Position numbers and translations under genes: made by a program. Shown piece after piece: positions 1 through 8,318 of a DNA stretch of 64,000 nt; positions within the stretch are counted from its first letter, which is position 1; each line of letters begins with the position of its first letter. Under the pieces are notes generated by a model, which saw only the letters and a list, made by a program, of their open reading frames with translations, did not search any database and was not told where the DNA came from. The stretch is taken from the NCBI GenBank assembly GCA_023436205.1, contig JAEZKC010000002.1, positions 62,001 to 126,000 on the forward strand, in the 5' to 3' direction. This stretch comes from Fibrobacterota bacterium (GTDB lineage: Bacteria > Fibrobacterota > Chitinivibrionia > Chitinivibrionales > Chitinispirillaceae).

Positions 1-1291
1 CCTGCTGACGGAAACGGCCGGACTGATCGACCGGGTCCACCAGCTCGGAGTAGGCATTCACCACTTCCCAGCCGTTCACCACCAGCTGGAATCTGTCAAC
101 CACCAGAGGGTTGGCATCGTTTTTCCGCGCCAGAGGCGAAAGGTCAAGCGGGTGATGAGTGATGAAAACGGGGTCGATAAGCTTTGGCCGAGAAACTTTC
201 TTGTAAAGCAGATCGATAAGCGTTCCCCTGCCGGCCTTGGACACATTGACATCTGTTTCAAACTTAATTCCCTGACGATCAAGCTCCTTCTGAAGCGCTT
301 CCTTGGTATCGAACTGATCGATGTCAATACCGCAATCCTTGAGAATGAGATCTCTGAAAGAGACCCGGGGCCACCTGCCGTCAAAATTGATCTTCGTACT
401 CTCGTATGTAAGCTCAAGACTTCCCAGAACGGCCTGAAGCAGATGTTTCATGAGCGCTTCGGTGAAGTTCATGTTGTCTTCGTAGTTCCAGTAGGCGGCA
501 TAGAACTCAAGCAGTGTAAAATCCGGTAGATGGGAGGCATCAACACCTTCATTTCTGAACGAACGGGCAAATTCGTACACCCGGTCAAACCCGCCGGCTA
601 TGGCCCGCTTTAGATAGGTTTCCGGTGCGATACGGAGGTAAACGTCAATATCCAGCGCATTATTGTGTGTCACAAAGGGACGGGCCAGAGCACCGGTAGC
701 CTTGTTGGTCAATACAGGAGTGTCGATTTCGGTAAAGCCGTTATCATCAAGAAAGTTTCTTATGGTACGGATGATCTGGGTACGTTTCTTGAAACGCTCC
801 CGGGAATCCTCCGACATGATAAGGTCCAGATACCGGCGGCGCAGACGCAGTTCGGGATCGGTCAACCCGTGAAACTTCTCCGGAAGTGGCCTGAGGGTCT
901 TTGAGAGAAAAGTGAAAGAATCCACATCGATAGTCTTTTCACCGGTTTTGGTGGTGATGATCTGTCCTTCAACTCCAACGAAATCTCCGATGTCCACCAA
1001 ATTCTTGAACTGATCAAACTTATCACCCAGTTTTGTCTTCTGAAGTGCGAACTGAAGCTTTCCGTTTACGTCGTAGAGATGTCCGAAGGCAAGCTTTCCG
1101 AAATAGCGCAGCGAAACCACTCGCCCGGCCACTTTCACCCCGGTTGTGTCGTCGGGAAGCGAAAGAGCCTCGTTGAGGGAGTGAGTTTTTTCGAACCGGT
1201 CGGCGTAGGGATGATGACCGGCTTCACGCAGCCCCTGGACTTTAGAGGCACGAACCTGCATCTGTTCATTGAGTTCAATCTGAGAATCCAC
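1..1291 (-). CDS. lysS: Lysyl-tRNA synthetase, class II (3' end cut by window edge)
   Basis: Charges tRNA-Lys with lysine in the cytoplasm. The reading frame enters from the left edge and about 430 codons are visible. An N-terminal OB-fold anticodon-binding region (about residues 50-150) is followed by the class II catalytic core. Motif 2 is clear (RSFRNEG, then the DFTLLE block), as is the family stretch THNNALDIDVYLRIAPE. Motif 3 lies outside the window. I chose the GTG at 1291 because GGAGAG sits four bases upstream; an in-frame ATG at 1303 has no ribosome-binding site. The gene stands alone here, divergent from the Cys-rich protein that follows. The identification is secure; only the start and the missing end are open. 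Confidence 0.93.
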   Translation of the reverse strand, partial: MDSQIELNEQMQVRASKVQGLREAGHHPYADRFEKTHSLNEALSLPDDTTGVKVAGRVVSLRYFGKLAFGHLYDVNGKLQFALQKTKLGDKFDQFKNLVDIGDFVGVEGQIITTKTGEKTIDVDSFTFLSKTLRPLPEKFHGLTDPELRLRRRYLDLIMSEDSRERFKKRTQIIRTIRNFLDDNGFTEIDTPVLTNKATGALARPFVTHNNALDIDVYLRIAPETYLKRAIAGGFDRVYEFARSFRNEGVDASHLPDFTLLEFYAAYWNYEDNMNFTEALMKHLLQAVLGSLELTYESTKINFDGRWPRVSFRDLILKDCGIDIDQFDTKEALQKELDRQGIKFETDVNVSKAGRGTLIDLLYKKVSRPKLIDPVFITHHPLDLSPLARKNDANPLVVDRFQLVVNGWEVVNAYSELVDPVDQSGRFRQQ

Positions 1292-1561
1292 GTTTCTCTC
1301 CATATATAATAGCTTTTAGCTGAATAGAGCCACTGGACGCATGTACCCGGAAGGCGATTACGTCCGCGCAACTCCTTTATTTCTGTCGGGATCGCAAGCA
1401 AACTAAGGAAAATAGTAAATAGACGGGGGAAAGGGGGAGTTTATGAGGTGAGAGTATTCAGGAATCAGTAAGTGACCGATCCTCGAAAATCTCAAATCAA
1501 AAATCGGAATGGCTGTTGCACTGATAACTATCGGAAAGCAGTTTTAAAAAAGGAGCTAACC

Positions 1562-1975
1562 ATGAGTTATGTGAGAGATATGATTTTCAGTCACCCCAAG
1601 TTTGTTTCCGAACCGAAGAAGGATCTACTAATCGGATGTATCGAAGCCTGCATGGATACGGCCCAAAGCTGTACCTCCTGTGCGGATGCCTGTCTGGGAG
1701 AAAACGATGCGGAAGCCATGCGGCCTCTTATCAGACTGGCCAACGACTGCGCCGATATCTGCAGTGCTACCGTCAAAGTGCTTTCCAGGCTCAATGATCC
1801 CAACTGGGAAGTGCTTCGAAGCCAGGTTCAGGCCTGTATTGCGTCAGTACGTCAGTGCGGAGCTCTCAGTGCAGAGCACGGCCGGCATCACGAACACAGC
1901 AGAATCAATGCGGAAAGCTGCAGAGCATGCGAAACTGCCTGTGGGGAGTATTATTCCTACATTGAGAACCGATAG
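1562..1975 (+). CDS. Four-helix-bundle copper-storage-like protein (DUF326/Csp type)
   Basis: A 137-residue all-helical protein with twelve cysteines spaced along the predicted helices: C26, C30, C37, C40, C44, C63, C67, C92, C99, C120, C123 and C127. This matches the DUF326 / four-helix copper-binding Csp family, whose members bind many Cu(I) ions inside a bundle of cysteines. No signal peptide or Tat motif is visible, so the protein should be cytosolic, like Csp3. The start at 1562 has AAGGAG seven bases upstream; a longer in-frame extension lacks such a site. No copper exporter or CueR-type regulator is adjacent. The family is well supported; copper as the physiological metal is inferred. 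Confidence 0.8.
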   Translation: MSYVRDMIFSHPKFVSEPKKDLLIGCIEACMDTAQSCTSCADACLGENDAEAMRPLIRLANDCADICSATVKVLSRLNDPNWEVLRSQVQACIASVRQCGALSAEHGRHHEHSRINAESCRACETACGEYYSYIENR

Positions 1976-2002
1976 AAAGACGCTCGAAGCGCAAGTACGC
2001 AA

Positions 2003-3127
2003 TCAGACCCTTTGTTCCACTTGCGCTTCCTTTTTACGATACTGATTGGGAGAAATGCCTTCCGACACCTTAAAGATTCTATTAAAATGGGCTATATTGT
2101 TATAACCCACTTTCCGGGCGATGTCAGCCACCTGCCTGTCGGTGTCCCGCAGAAGACGCTTTGCTTCAGTTATTCTGATGGTATTCAGATACTGTTTAAA
2201 ACCGCATGCGACAGCGGTCTTCAACACTCCTGAAATCCTGGTTTGGGATAAACCAACTTCTCTGCCCACTTCGGCGATTTCCAGATCAGGATTTTGAAAG
2301 TTTTTGGCAATATAGGAGATAATCCGCTGAGCTTCCTCATCGGCATAATTTGCAACCTGCAGTTTTTCATACCCTATGGCCATAACGAGAGAGGGCTTCC
2401 TTTTTCTGGATTTTACCAATTTGACAGCGTAGAGCAGCACCAAATATCCCAGTGTAAAAAACGCCCACCAAATCAGATGACGTTTCCCATCCTTGTGAAA
2501 TCCGACATACTGCAGCTTAAGGGACAAATCCTTATCAAACGGCGTGGAAACCCCGCTCTGGATTACAAAATCGGCGATCCGGGAAAAAGACTCCTTTGGG
2601 AAACTGTCACTCTCAATTCGGTATCGGCTGTACCACCACTGCGGGGTTGTAAAGGAGCTGATCGGAATTTTGAAAACCTTTTCAGGGGGAGTACAGTGAA
2701 TCTCTTTCACTAAAAAGCGGTAACTCATGAGGTCATCAGGTTTTGTAAACCCTTCAACAAAACTTCTGAGATGAAGTGACAGGTCAAAGGTGTCTTTGCA
2801 GGCAATTTTCAAATAGAGGTAGTCATAGGTGGAAAGGTTTACCAGCAGAGAATCGGAAAGATGAAAAATGATTCCCGCATAGGGGTTGGTGAATCCCTGT
2901 TCAAGGCGGAACACCACTTCTACCCCACTACTGTCGTTTTTAATCTGGCGTATGCTGGATTTGCCCTGGTCCGCGCTGTCATTAAAAGGAAGACCACTAT
3001 AGTCCTCACTTGGCTGAAGCACTTTACTACTGTTTTGCAGCGAGAGGAGCAGAGCTGCAAACCCGAGCAGTATTGGAATTACCCAGGCGTTCTTCAGAAC
3101 AGATGCAATGACAGTTTCTCGTTTCAT
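2003..3127 (-). CDS. Membrane-anchored AraC-type regulator with extracytoplasmic sensor domain
   Basis: A one-component regulator of about 374 residues. A first membrane segment lies near residues 14-32 and a second near 222-240. Between them is a soluble beta-rich domain of about 190 residues resembling carbohydrate-binding jellyrolls. The C-terminal hundred residues are a double helix-turn-helix AraC/XylS domain (the block VADIARKVGYNNIAHFNRIFK is split here only by the usual second-helix signature FNRIFK). It is divergent from a secreted glycoside hydrolase, so it probably senses a saccharide outside the inner membrane and controls that gene. I prefer the ATG at 3127; an ATG at 3199 would add residues that do not look like a protein N-terminus. 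Sugar as ligand is inference. Confidence 0.82.
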   Translation of the reverse strand: MKRETVIASVLKNAWVIPILLGFAALLLSLQNSSKVLQPSEDYSGLPFNDSADQGKSSIRQIKNDSSGVEVVFRLEQGFTNPYAGIIFHLSDSLLVNLSTYDYLYLKIACKDTFDLSLHLRSFVEGFTKPDDLMSYRFLVKEIHCTPPEKVFKIPISSFTTPQWWYSRYRIESDSFPKESFSRIADFVIQSGVSTPFDKDLSLKLQYVGFHKDGKRHLIWWAFFTLGYLVLLYAVKLVKSRKRKPSLVMAIGYEKLQVANYADEEAQRIISYIAKNFQNPDLEIAEVGREVGLSQTRISGVLKTAVACGFKQYLNTIRITEAKRLLRDTDRQVADIARKVGYNNIAHFNRIFKVSEGISPNQYRKKEAQVEQRV

Positions 3128-3509
3128 AGGATATCTATTTCGGGACAGGCAGTTTGAGGAGACCAGTGCTGCTGTTTTCTGAAAATAGGAAGGAATCATC
3201 CTGACGTCAATAAAAATCAATTGCTTAGATCATTATTGCACGCTGTGGACTTCTCGTTTTTACTCTCGAAAATTGATCTTTTTTAAAATTTCCGTTCCCA
3301 TCAAGAAATTGCCCCAAAAATGCAAACCCCGCTAATCACAACCGCATTAAATCTTTAATCGGTTATTCTTCAACAACTTAGAATTTCTTAACGCATGCCA
3401 ATCCGGAAAATGCAAAGTTTTCCGGCGAGATATGTGCATCCAAACATGCGTAAATTCTACTCAGATGCGCATCAAAACACTTAAACACTTTTAAAGTTTG
3501 GAGGTTACC
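3128..3509. promoter_or_regulatory. Divergent intergenic control region with nested palindromes
   Basis: This 382-base AT-rich gap between the AraC-type regulator and the hydrolase has no gene. CCGGAAAA (3403-3410) and TTTTCCGG (3418-3425) form a perfect inverted repeat. An outer pair, ACGCATG at 3391-3397 and CATGCGT at 3445-3451, surrounds it. GATGCGCATC at 3464-3473 is a self-complementary 10-mer. AAAATGCAAA occurs twice in direct orientation, at 3317 and 3407, 90 bases apart. These are plausible operator elements for the neighbouring regulator; binding is inferred. Confidence 0.5.
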
Positions 3510-6092
3510 ATGAGATCAAAAAGCAAATCGCTTCTGGCACTCTTTCTTCTGCTCTTTGCAATAAACTGTGCTATCCAGATTAAATCCACGGACCCCGCTC
3601 AAACAGTTTCTGATGATGATATCTACGGGATCGAGGATTCGGAAATCTACTGGGATTCCAGGAATGAAATCATTATGGTTCCCCCTTACCATAAGCAGCC
3701 CGAAATTAACGAGATCACCACCATTTTCAAGAATGATCTCCCCGCAAACTCCTTTTATTATGTATATGGGGGAAAGACTGCCTGCAAAGTTCAACCGGGA
3801 AAGAGCAAATCGGGGTTTTTGAGTTGTTATCTCGATAATGAAGAGTACTCGGGTGTCACACTTTGCCTGGGCAGGGGAAAGAATCTGGACCTGAGCAGCT
3901 ATAGAGATAAGGGAACTGCAGCGATTGCATTCTGGGCAAAAGGAGGCCCCGGGGTCAAGAATCTGTTTATGGGAGTTCTGGATGATGACAGTGACGGGAA
4001 AAAAGTACAATCCAAACTAATCCTTGGTGATTTCGGAGCTATCGATACCACCTGGAAATATTACATGATTCCACTGAGAAGGTTTTCAGATCAGGGCATG
4101 TTCTGGGATGACAATCGCCTACAGGAAGCTTCTTCCGTTATAGACTGGAAAAATATCAATGAAGTGCGGTTTTCAGTCAACAAAGGCGCAAACCACCTGC
4201 CCAAAGATGAACCTGCCGCGTTCTACGTTAACGACATGACCATAATAGAATCGATTCCCGGCTACATCGATCCTGAAGATTACTGGAACAGTTTCAAATC
4301 AGATGAGCCGGATGTGATTTTGCACGATTTTGAAGGTGGGTCGGATGAAAAATGGACAAGTTCGACAGGTCCTGAATCACAGGTGAGCTTTTCCGTTACA
4401 AAAACAGCGGGTGAAACCGGTCAATCCAAGGCGCTGTCAATCAACTACAAACTAAACGACTGGTGCGATGTTTTATTCAATTATGCAGACAACGGGTTTG
4501 AAAAGGCTTCCCGCAACTGGACGAAGCACTGGGGCATCAAATTTAATATGTATACAGAAAAAGCCTACCAGCCGATATTTATACAGGTTGGCGATGCCGG
4601 CGGGGAGCTCTTCATTGCCAGTGCTGGCGGTAACAAAGGCTGGACTGAAGTACTGGTTCCCTTAAAAAAGTTCATGAAATTTCCTTATTATCAGCCGCCG
4701 CAAGCTGTACAGAACGGAGTTTTCGATCTGCAAGGGATTACATCCATCGACTTTAAACCTTCAGGAGAGGGGACTTCCGGATCTTTCATGATTGACAATG
4801 TATGCTTGACCAATGAGCGGCAGGCACGCAAAAAAGAGGTGCCTAAGCAGGTCGATCTGGTTGTGAGCGGGAGTCTGGAAAAAACCATAACTTCCAAAAT
4901 CAACCCGGGTATATTCGGAATCAATTCCGCCACCTGGGATGCCGATCTTATTCTTCCCAAAACTGCCGACTACGTCAAAGATGTCAATCATTACGCCATT
5001 CGTTATCCCGGTGGATTATCATCCGATGAATACGACTGGAAGAGCGCACTGGCCAAAAAGGATGCCCAGATCGATATTGATGAGTTTCTTGATTTTTGCA
5101 ACAGAACGAAAACGACTCCCATGATTACCGTCAATTTCGGAACAGGTTCGGTACAGGATGCGGCGGACTGGGTGCAGTACTGTAATATTAAAAAGAAAGC
5201 GAATGTAAAATACTGGGAAGTGGGAAATGAGCTTTACGGATCGTGGCATGCCAAACACTGTACCGCTGAAGAGTATGGAAAACGGGCCAGGGAGTACATC
5301 CTTGCCATGAAAGCGGTTGATCCTTCTATTCTGGTAACAGTAGTCGGAGTACTGGAGGGGGAATGGAATAAAACTGTCCTGGAGCTTACAGGTGATGTAG
5401 CAGATGGAATCAATGTTCATCATTACCCCCAGAACACCGGAGAGGAAAACGATGCGGGACTTCTGGCATCACCTCAGGCACTGAATGACATTATTCCGGG
5501 TTTGCACAAGCAACTCAAGGAATACGGGCAGGCAGGGAAGAAATATCAAATCTGGCTAACAGAGTGGAATTCTGTTAATTTTGATCCGGGACCTCAGTCA
5601 TTATCTATAGTCAATGCGCTTTTCGCAGCGGATTATTTAGGCATGCTTGCTGTACATAACATCGAGCACGCCTCCTACTGGAATATACACAACAATATAT
5701 TTCCTCAAGGAGGTGACTACGGCTATTTATCAATAAGAATGAGCGACCCAAAACTTGACAATCTGCCCCGTCCCTCTTACTGGGCTTTTTTGCTGGCAAG
5801 TAAAAGTCTTGGCCGGGGATCACTTCATTTCTCGGCGACGGGTAATGAACAAGTAAGCAGCTATTTGACATCTGATGATAGGAAGCAGTCATTAATGCTA
5901 ATAAATAAATACCCTGAAACATCTGCAGATGTGAAGATATCCATACCCGGTTTTTCAGGAAAAGCTGTACTAAGCCAGCTGAATAAAGGAAATGCAGATG
6001 CGGGACCGCATCAGGAAACAATCACGGTGCAAAACGGAACCAAAATCAGTTTGCCTCCTCATTCCATTACAGTAGTGAATATTCTTAAGTGA
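3510..6092 (+). CDS. Secreted lipoprotein glycoside hydrolase, GH51-like (alpha-L-arabinofuranosidase type)
   Basis: An 860-residue lipoprotein. Residues 1-20 form a signal peptide ending in the lipobox FAINC. Two beta-sandwich carbohydrate-binding-like modules follow at about 65-240 and 260-430. The last half is a (beta/alpha)8 clan GH-A hydrolase plus a C-terminal beta domain. E574 in VGNELYG is the likely acid/base and E685 in LTEWN the likely nucleophile, a pattern typical of GH51 arabinofuranosidases. Start 3510 has GGAGGT four bases upstream. The gene is divergent from the AraC-type regulator and ends at a strong hairpin. It probably removes arabinose or a related sugar from plant-type polysaccharide at the cell surface. 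Exact family and substrate are not certain. Confidence 0.78.
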   Translation: MRSKSKSLLALFLLLFAINCAIQIKSTDPAQTVSDDDIYGIEDSEIYWDSRNEIIMVPPYHKQPEINEITTIFKNDLPANSFYYVYGGKTACKVQPGKSKSGFLSCYLDNEEYSGVTLCLGRGKNLDLSSYRDKGTAAIAFWAKGGPGVKNLFMGVLDDDSDGKKVQSKLILGDFGAIDTTWKYYMIPLRRFSDQGMFWDDNRLQEASSVIDWKNINEVRFSVNKGANHLPKDEPAAFYVNDMTIIESIPGYIDPEDYWNSFKSDEPDVILHDFEGGSDEKWTSSTGPESQVSFSVTKTAGETGQSKALSINYKLNDWCDVLFNYADNGFEKASRNWTKHWGIKFNMYTEKAYQPIFIQVGDAGGELFIASAGGNKGWTEVLVPLKKFMKFPYYQPPQAVQNGVFDLQGITSIDFKPSGEGTSGSFMIDNVCLTNERQARKKEVPKQVDLVVSGSLEKTITSKINPGIFGINSATWDADLILPKTADYVKDVNHYAIRYPGGLSSDEYDWKSALAKKDAQIDIDEFLDFCNRTKTTPMITVNFGTGSVQDAADWVQYCNIKKKANVKYWEVGNELYGSWHAKHCTAEEYGKRAREYILAMKAVDPSILVTVVGVLEGEWNKTVLELTGDVADGINVHHYPQNTGEENDAGLLASPQALNDIIPGLHKQLKEYGQAGKKYQIWLTEWNSVNFDPGPQSLSIVNALFAADYLGMLAVHNIEHASYWNIHNNIFPQGGDYGYLSIRMSDPKLDNLPRPSYWAFLLASKSLGRGSLHFSATGNEQVSSYLTSDDRKQSLMLINKYPETSADVKISIPGFSGKAVLSQLNKGNADAGPHQETITVQNGTKISLPPHSITVVNILK

Positions 6093-6105
6093 TTAAGATT
6101 CATTG

Positions 6106-6136
6106 GGGGATGTGCTCGATTGATGGGCATATCCCC
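6106..6136 (+). terminator. Intrinsic terminator after the GH51-like gene
   Basis: GGGGATGTGC (6106-6115) pairs with GCATATCCCC (6127-6136) through one G-T wobble and is followed by a short T run at 6138-6140. It lies 14 bases after the hydrolase stop and could also serve the gene converging from the right. Confidence 0.65.
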
Positions 6137-6139
6137 GTT

Positions 6140-7381
6140 TCAATAAATGAACTCAACATCATCAACCCGCAATTCCCCGCTGGCACCTGTTTTATCAGAA
6201 GTGTTAAGAATCATCAGTTCATTCACAAAGCGCCCCACTTCAGCCCAGGAAAGCTCGGAAGAAAGAGCAGTTGCGGCAGAATCAAGATCAAAGGAAAAAG
6301 TTCTCCACTGGTCATCGAGAGAATCCAGTTCCAGATGAACCTTAACATTCAAAAGGTCATTCCAGAGTCGTACACTTACTTTTGACCCGTGCCCTCTTGC
6401 CTTGAGTTCAAGGCGTTTTAATGCAGAGAGGTCGATGCTTTCGGAATGGGCGCCGAATTGACCAAAACGGAATCCAAATCCCAGATGCAATGGATGAGCC
6501 ACAGTACCGAAAACAAACTTAACATGAGCACATTTACCCGTATCTCCTGCCCCGGGTTCGTCGAAAAATCCGTTGAGCGAACCATAAGGAACCACCGTGG
6601 AATTACCACCATCATTGAAATCATTAAAGGTCCACCAGCCGTTTCCAAGGAAATTGCGCACAGATCCTGCATTGAAATCATCTATTCGCAGGGTATCTTG
6701 TGATGTGACTGGCGCAACCAGTCGCATAGTATCCACAACCGACATGCTCTTCTCTTTTACTATAGCGCTATCTCTGGCTACCACGATTCCAGCCAGCGCA
6801 TCGGGTCTTGACCTGGCAAGAATAAGCAACTTTTGTTTTCCCGGGGGCAGAGATTTAAACAGCACATCACCGGCTGGCCCCAGAGGCTTAGTGTAGGGGG
6901 TATTGTAAATCCAGGCGAAGGCCAGACAATTAGCTGGCAGGAGCACTTGTACGTTGGCGGAAAGCGAACCGGTAGCTTTCAAAGTGTCGTGCAGGTCAAG
7001 TTGAGATGTATCCGAAACAGAAACCGCCCTTCTCAAGGCTATCTTGCTGCTGTCCCCATTAACGGCTTCTATGAAATAGGTGCCAGAGTCAATGTTTTTA
7101 AAGCAGTACCGTCCGGAGGAATCGGTTAAAGCGGATGAAACAACCTGCAATTTTTCGGCATCGGCGCTGTTACGAATCAGGGAAACCCGAACATTGACAG
7201 CAGCACCTGAGTCGCTGCTAACCACGCCGGCGATCTGATTGGGGAGATTGGTTCCACCAGCAACTTGCGATGTACAGTAGACAAGCGAAAACACCAGAAC
7301 AGCTGCAACAAAGCAGAGCCAAATGGTGGCGATGCTGCATCTTCTGTTTAAACCCTGTAATCGCAATCTGTTTACCTGCAA
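6140..7381 (-). CDS. Lipoprotein with carboxypeptidase-regulatory-like and jellyroll domains (TIGR02147 partner A)
   Basis: A 413-residue lipoprotein. The basic, hydrophobic N-terminus ends in lipobox LVYC, then CTSQVAGGT. Residues about 48-115 look like a carboxypeptidase D regulatory-like Ig fold (IAGVV, later GRYCFKNIDSGTYFIEAV). The C-terminal 180 residues are a beta-sandwich resembling the modules of the neighbouring hydrolase. It starts at TTG, two bases after the TIGR02147 stop, with AAGGAG overlapping the end of that gene, so the two are probably translationally coupled. A second TIGR02147 gene at about 40 kb is followed by another lipoprotein with the similar post-lipobox stretch CTxxVAG. 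The role is unknown; outer-surface binding or sensing is inferred. Confidence 0.72.
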   Translation of the reverse strand: MQVNRLRLQGLNRRCSIATIWLCFVAAVLVFSLVYCTSQVAGGTNLPNQIAGVVSSDSGAAVNVRVSLIRNSADAEKLQVVSSALTDSSGRYCFKNIDSGTYFIEAVNGDSSKIALRRAVSVSDTSQLDLHDTLKATGSLSANVQVLLPANCLAFAWIYNTPYTKPLGPAGDVLFKSLPPGKQKLLILARSRPDALAGIVVARDSAIVKEKSMSVVDTMRLVAPVTSQDTLRIDDFNAGSVRNFLGNGWWTFNDFNDGGNSTVVPYGSLNGFFDEPGAGDTGKCAHVKFVFGTVAHPLHLGFGFRFGQFGAHSESIDLSALKRLELKARGHGSKVSVRLWNDLLNVKVHLELDSLDDQWRTFSFDLDSAATALSSELSWAEVGRFVNELMILNTSDKTGASGELRVDDVEFIY

Positions 7382-7383
7382 CG

Positions 7384-8226
7384 CTACTTCTTCTCCTTAC
7401 AACTTCCGCCCAGTTTTCTGCTAAGCGGAAAGAGCTGGAAATTGAGCTGAAAGACCTTATCCACCGATTGATCTTCGGCGGCCATAGCCACGATTCTCTC
7501 CCTTACCGCGTCGATCATTTCTGATGCCTCCTTGAATTTTTCTTCGCTGAGCCCCACTATGGCAGCGGAGATGTTTCGCTCCCCGGGCCCCATCCTTTCG
7601 GAAGCATCAATGGCCATCTGAATATACTGTTTTCGGGCAGCTTTCACCAGATGTAAAGGAAGATTTTCGCCGGTCACTGCTCTGGAAGTCTGGGAATAGC
7701 TGCCATCCTCATGTTTAACAATCAGATTCATTTCAAGAAGTGCAGTAACAGCCTTTTTCGCATCTGAAGCACTGATCTGCGGTTCGCACATTTTTCCAAG
7801 AAGCCCGAAGTCTTCTTTCCAGTCCACATAGACTGCAAGCTCCCTTATGACCGGATAAAACCACTCCTGAAAATAGGCGAACTGGTTCTGATTAAGTTTG
7901 TAAAAGGAACTGTTCCTGCGCAGGTAATTAATTTCCCTGAAAAGGCGCTCCTTTTCATCAGTTGTTTTGGCCTGATTAAAGGTCACCAGAAGCTTGAAGA
8001 AATCGGCTGATTTGCCTTTAAGGGACATTGCTTTGGCAACCCGCTCTGCGCTTTCAGAACTGAGATTGCGTTCGCCGCGAATTAGAAAACCGCAGAAACT
8101 GTGAGAGCTGAACCCCGCTTTGCGGGCAAAATAACGCAACGAAAAAGCACGACTGCGCTTTTTCTCATTCTCAAAATAATCCTTGAGAAATGTTCGATAA
8201 TCATTATAAAGATAGATGTTCAGCAT
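7384..8226 (-). CDS. TIGR02147 family protein (HTH-like N-terminus), copy A
   Basis: A 280-residue soluble protein of the TIGR02147 family, known to me mainly from Fibrobacter and relatives. Residues 5-75 carry the family signature: YNDYRTFLKDYFENEKK, a Xre-like helix-turn-helix stretch (FSLRYFARKAGFSSHSF) and GERNLS. The middle contains LLVTFNQAK and the YFQEWFYPVIREL block, followed by a winged-helix-like segment (AVTALLEMNLIVKHEDGSY). It ends with VFQLNFQLFPLS, closely matched by copy B at 39430-40257. The start ATG at 8226 gives the usual family length. It sits upstream of its lipoprotein partner and downstream of a secreted hydrolase. DNA binding is inferred from the fold; no target is known to me. 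Confidence 0.88.
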   Translation of the reverse strand: MLNIYLYNDYRTFLKDYFENEKKRSRAFSLRYFARKAGFSSHSFCGFLIRGERNLSSESAERVAKAMSLKGKSADFFKLLVTFNQAKTTDEKERLFREINYLRRNSSFYKLNQNQFAYFQEWFYPVIRELAVYVDWKEDFGLLGKMCEPQISASDAKKAVTALLEMNLIVKHEDGSYSQTSRAVTGENLPLHLVKAARKQYIQMAIDASERMGPGERNISAAIVGLSEEKFKEASEMIDAVRERIVAMAAEDQSVDKVFQLNFQLFPLSRKLGGSCKEKK

Positions 8227-8277
8227 TACACTTCCACAAAAGACGATTCAATTTGCTTTAATATACATATATGACAA

Positions 8278-8299
8278 GGCGGAGGTTTTACCCTCCGCC
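8278..8299 (-). terminator. Hairpin between secreted hydrolase and TIGR02147 copy A
   Basis: GGCGGAGG (8278-8285) and CCTCCGCC (8292-8299) form a perfect 8-bp GC-rich stem with a six-base loop. Read on the minus strand it follows the hydrolase stop at 8319, but the T run after it is weak. It may end most transcripts or separate expression of the two genes. Confidence 0.6.
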
Positions 8300-8318
8300 C
8301 ACGAGCTTTCCGAATCGT

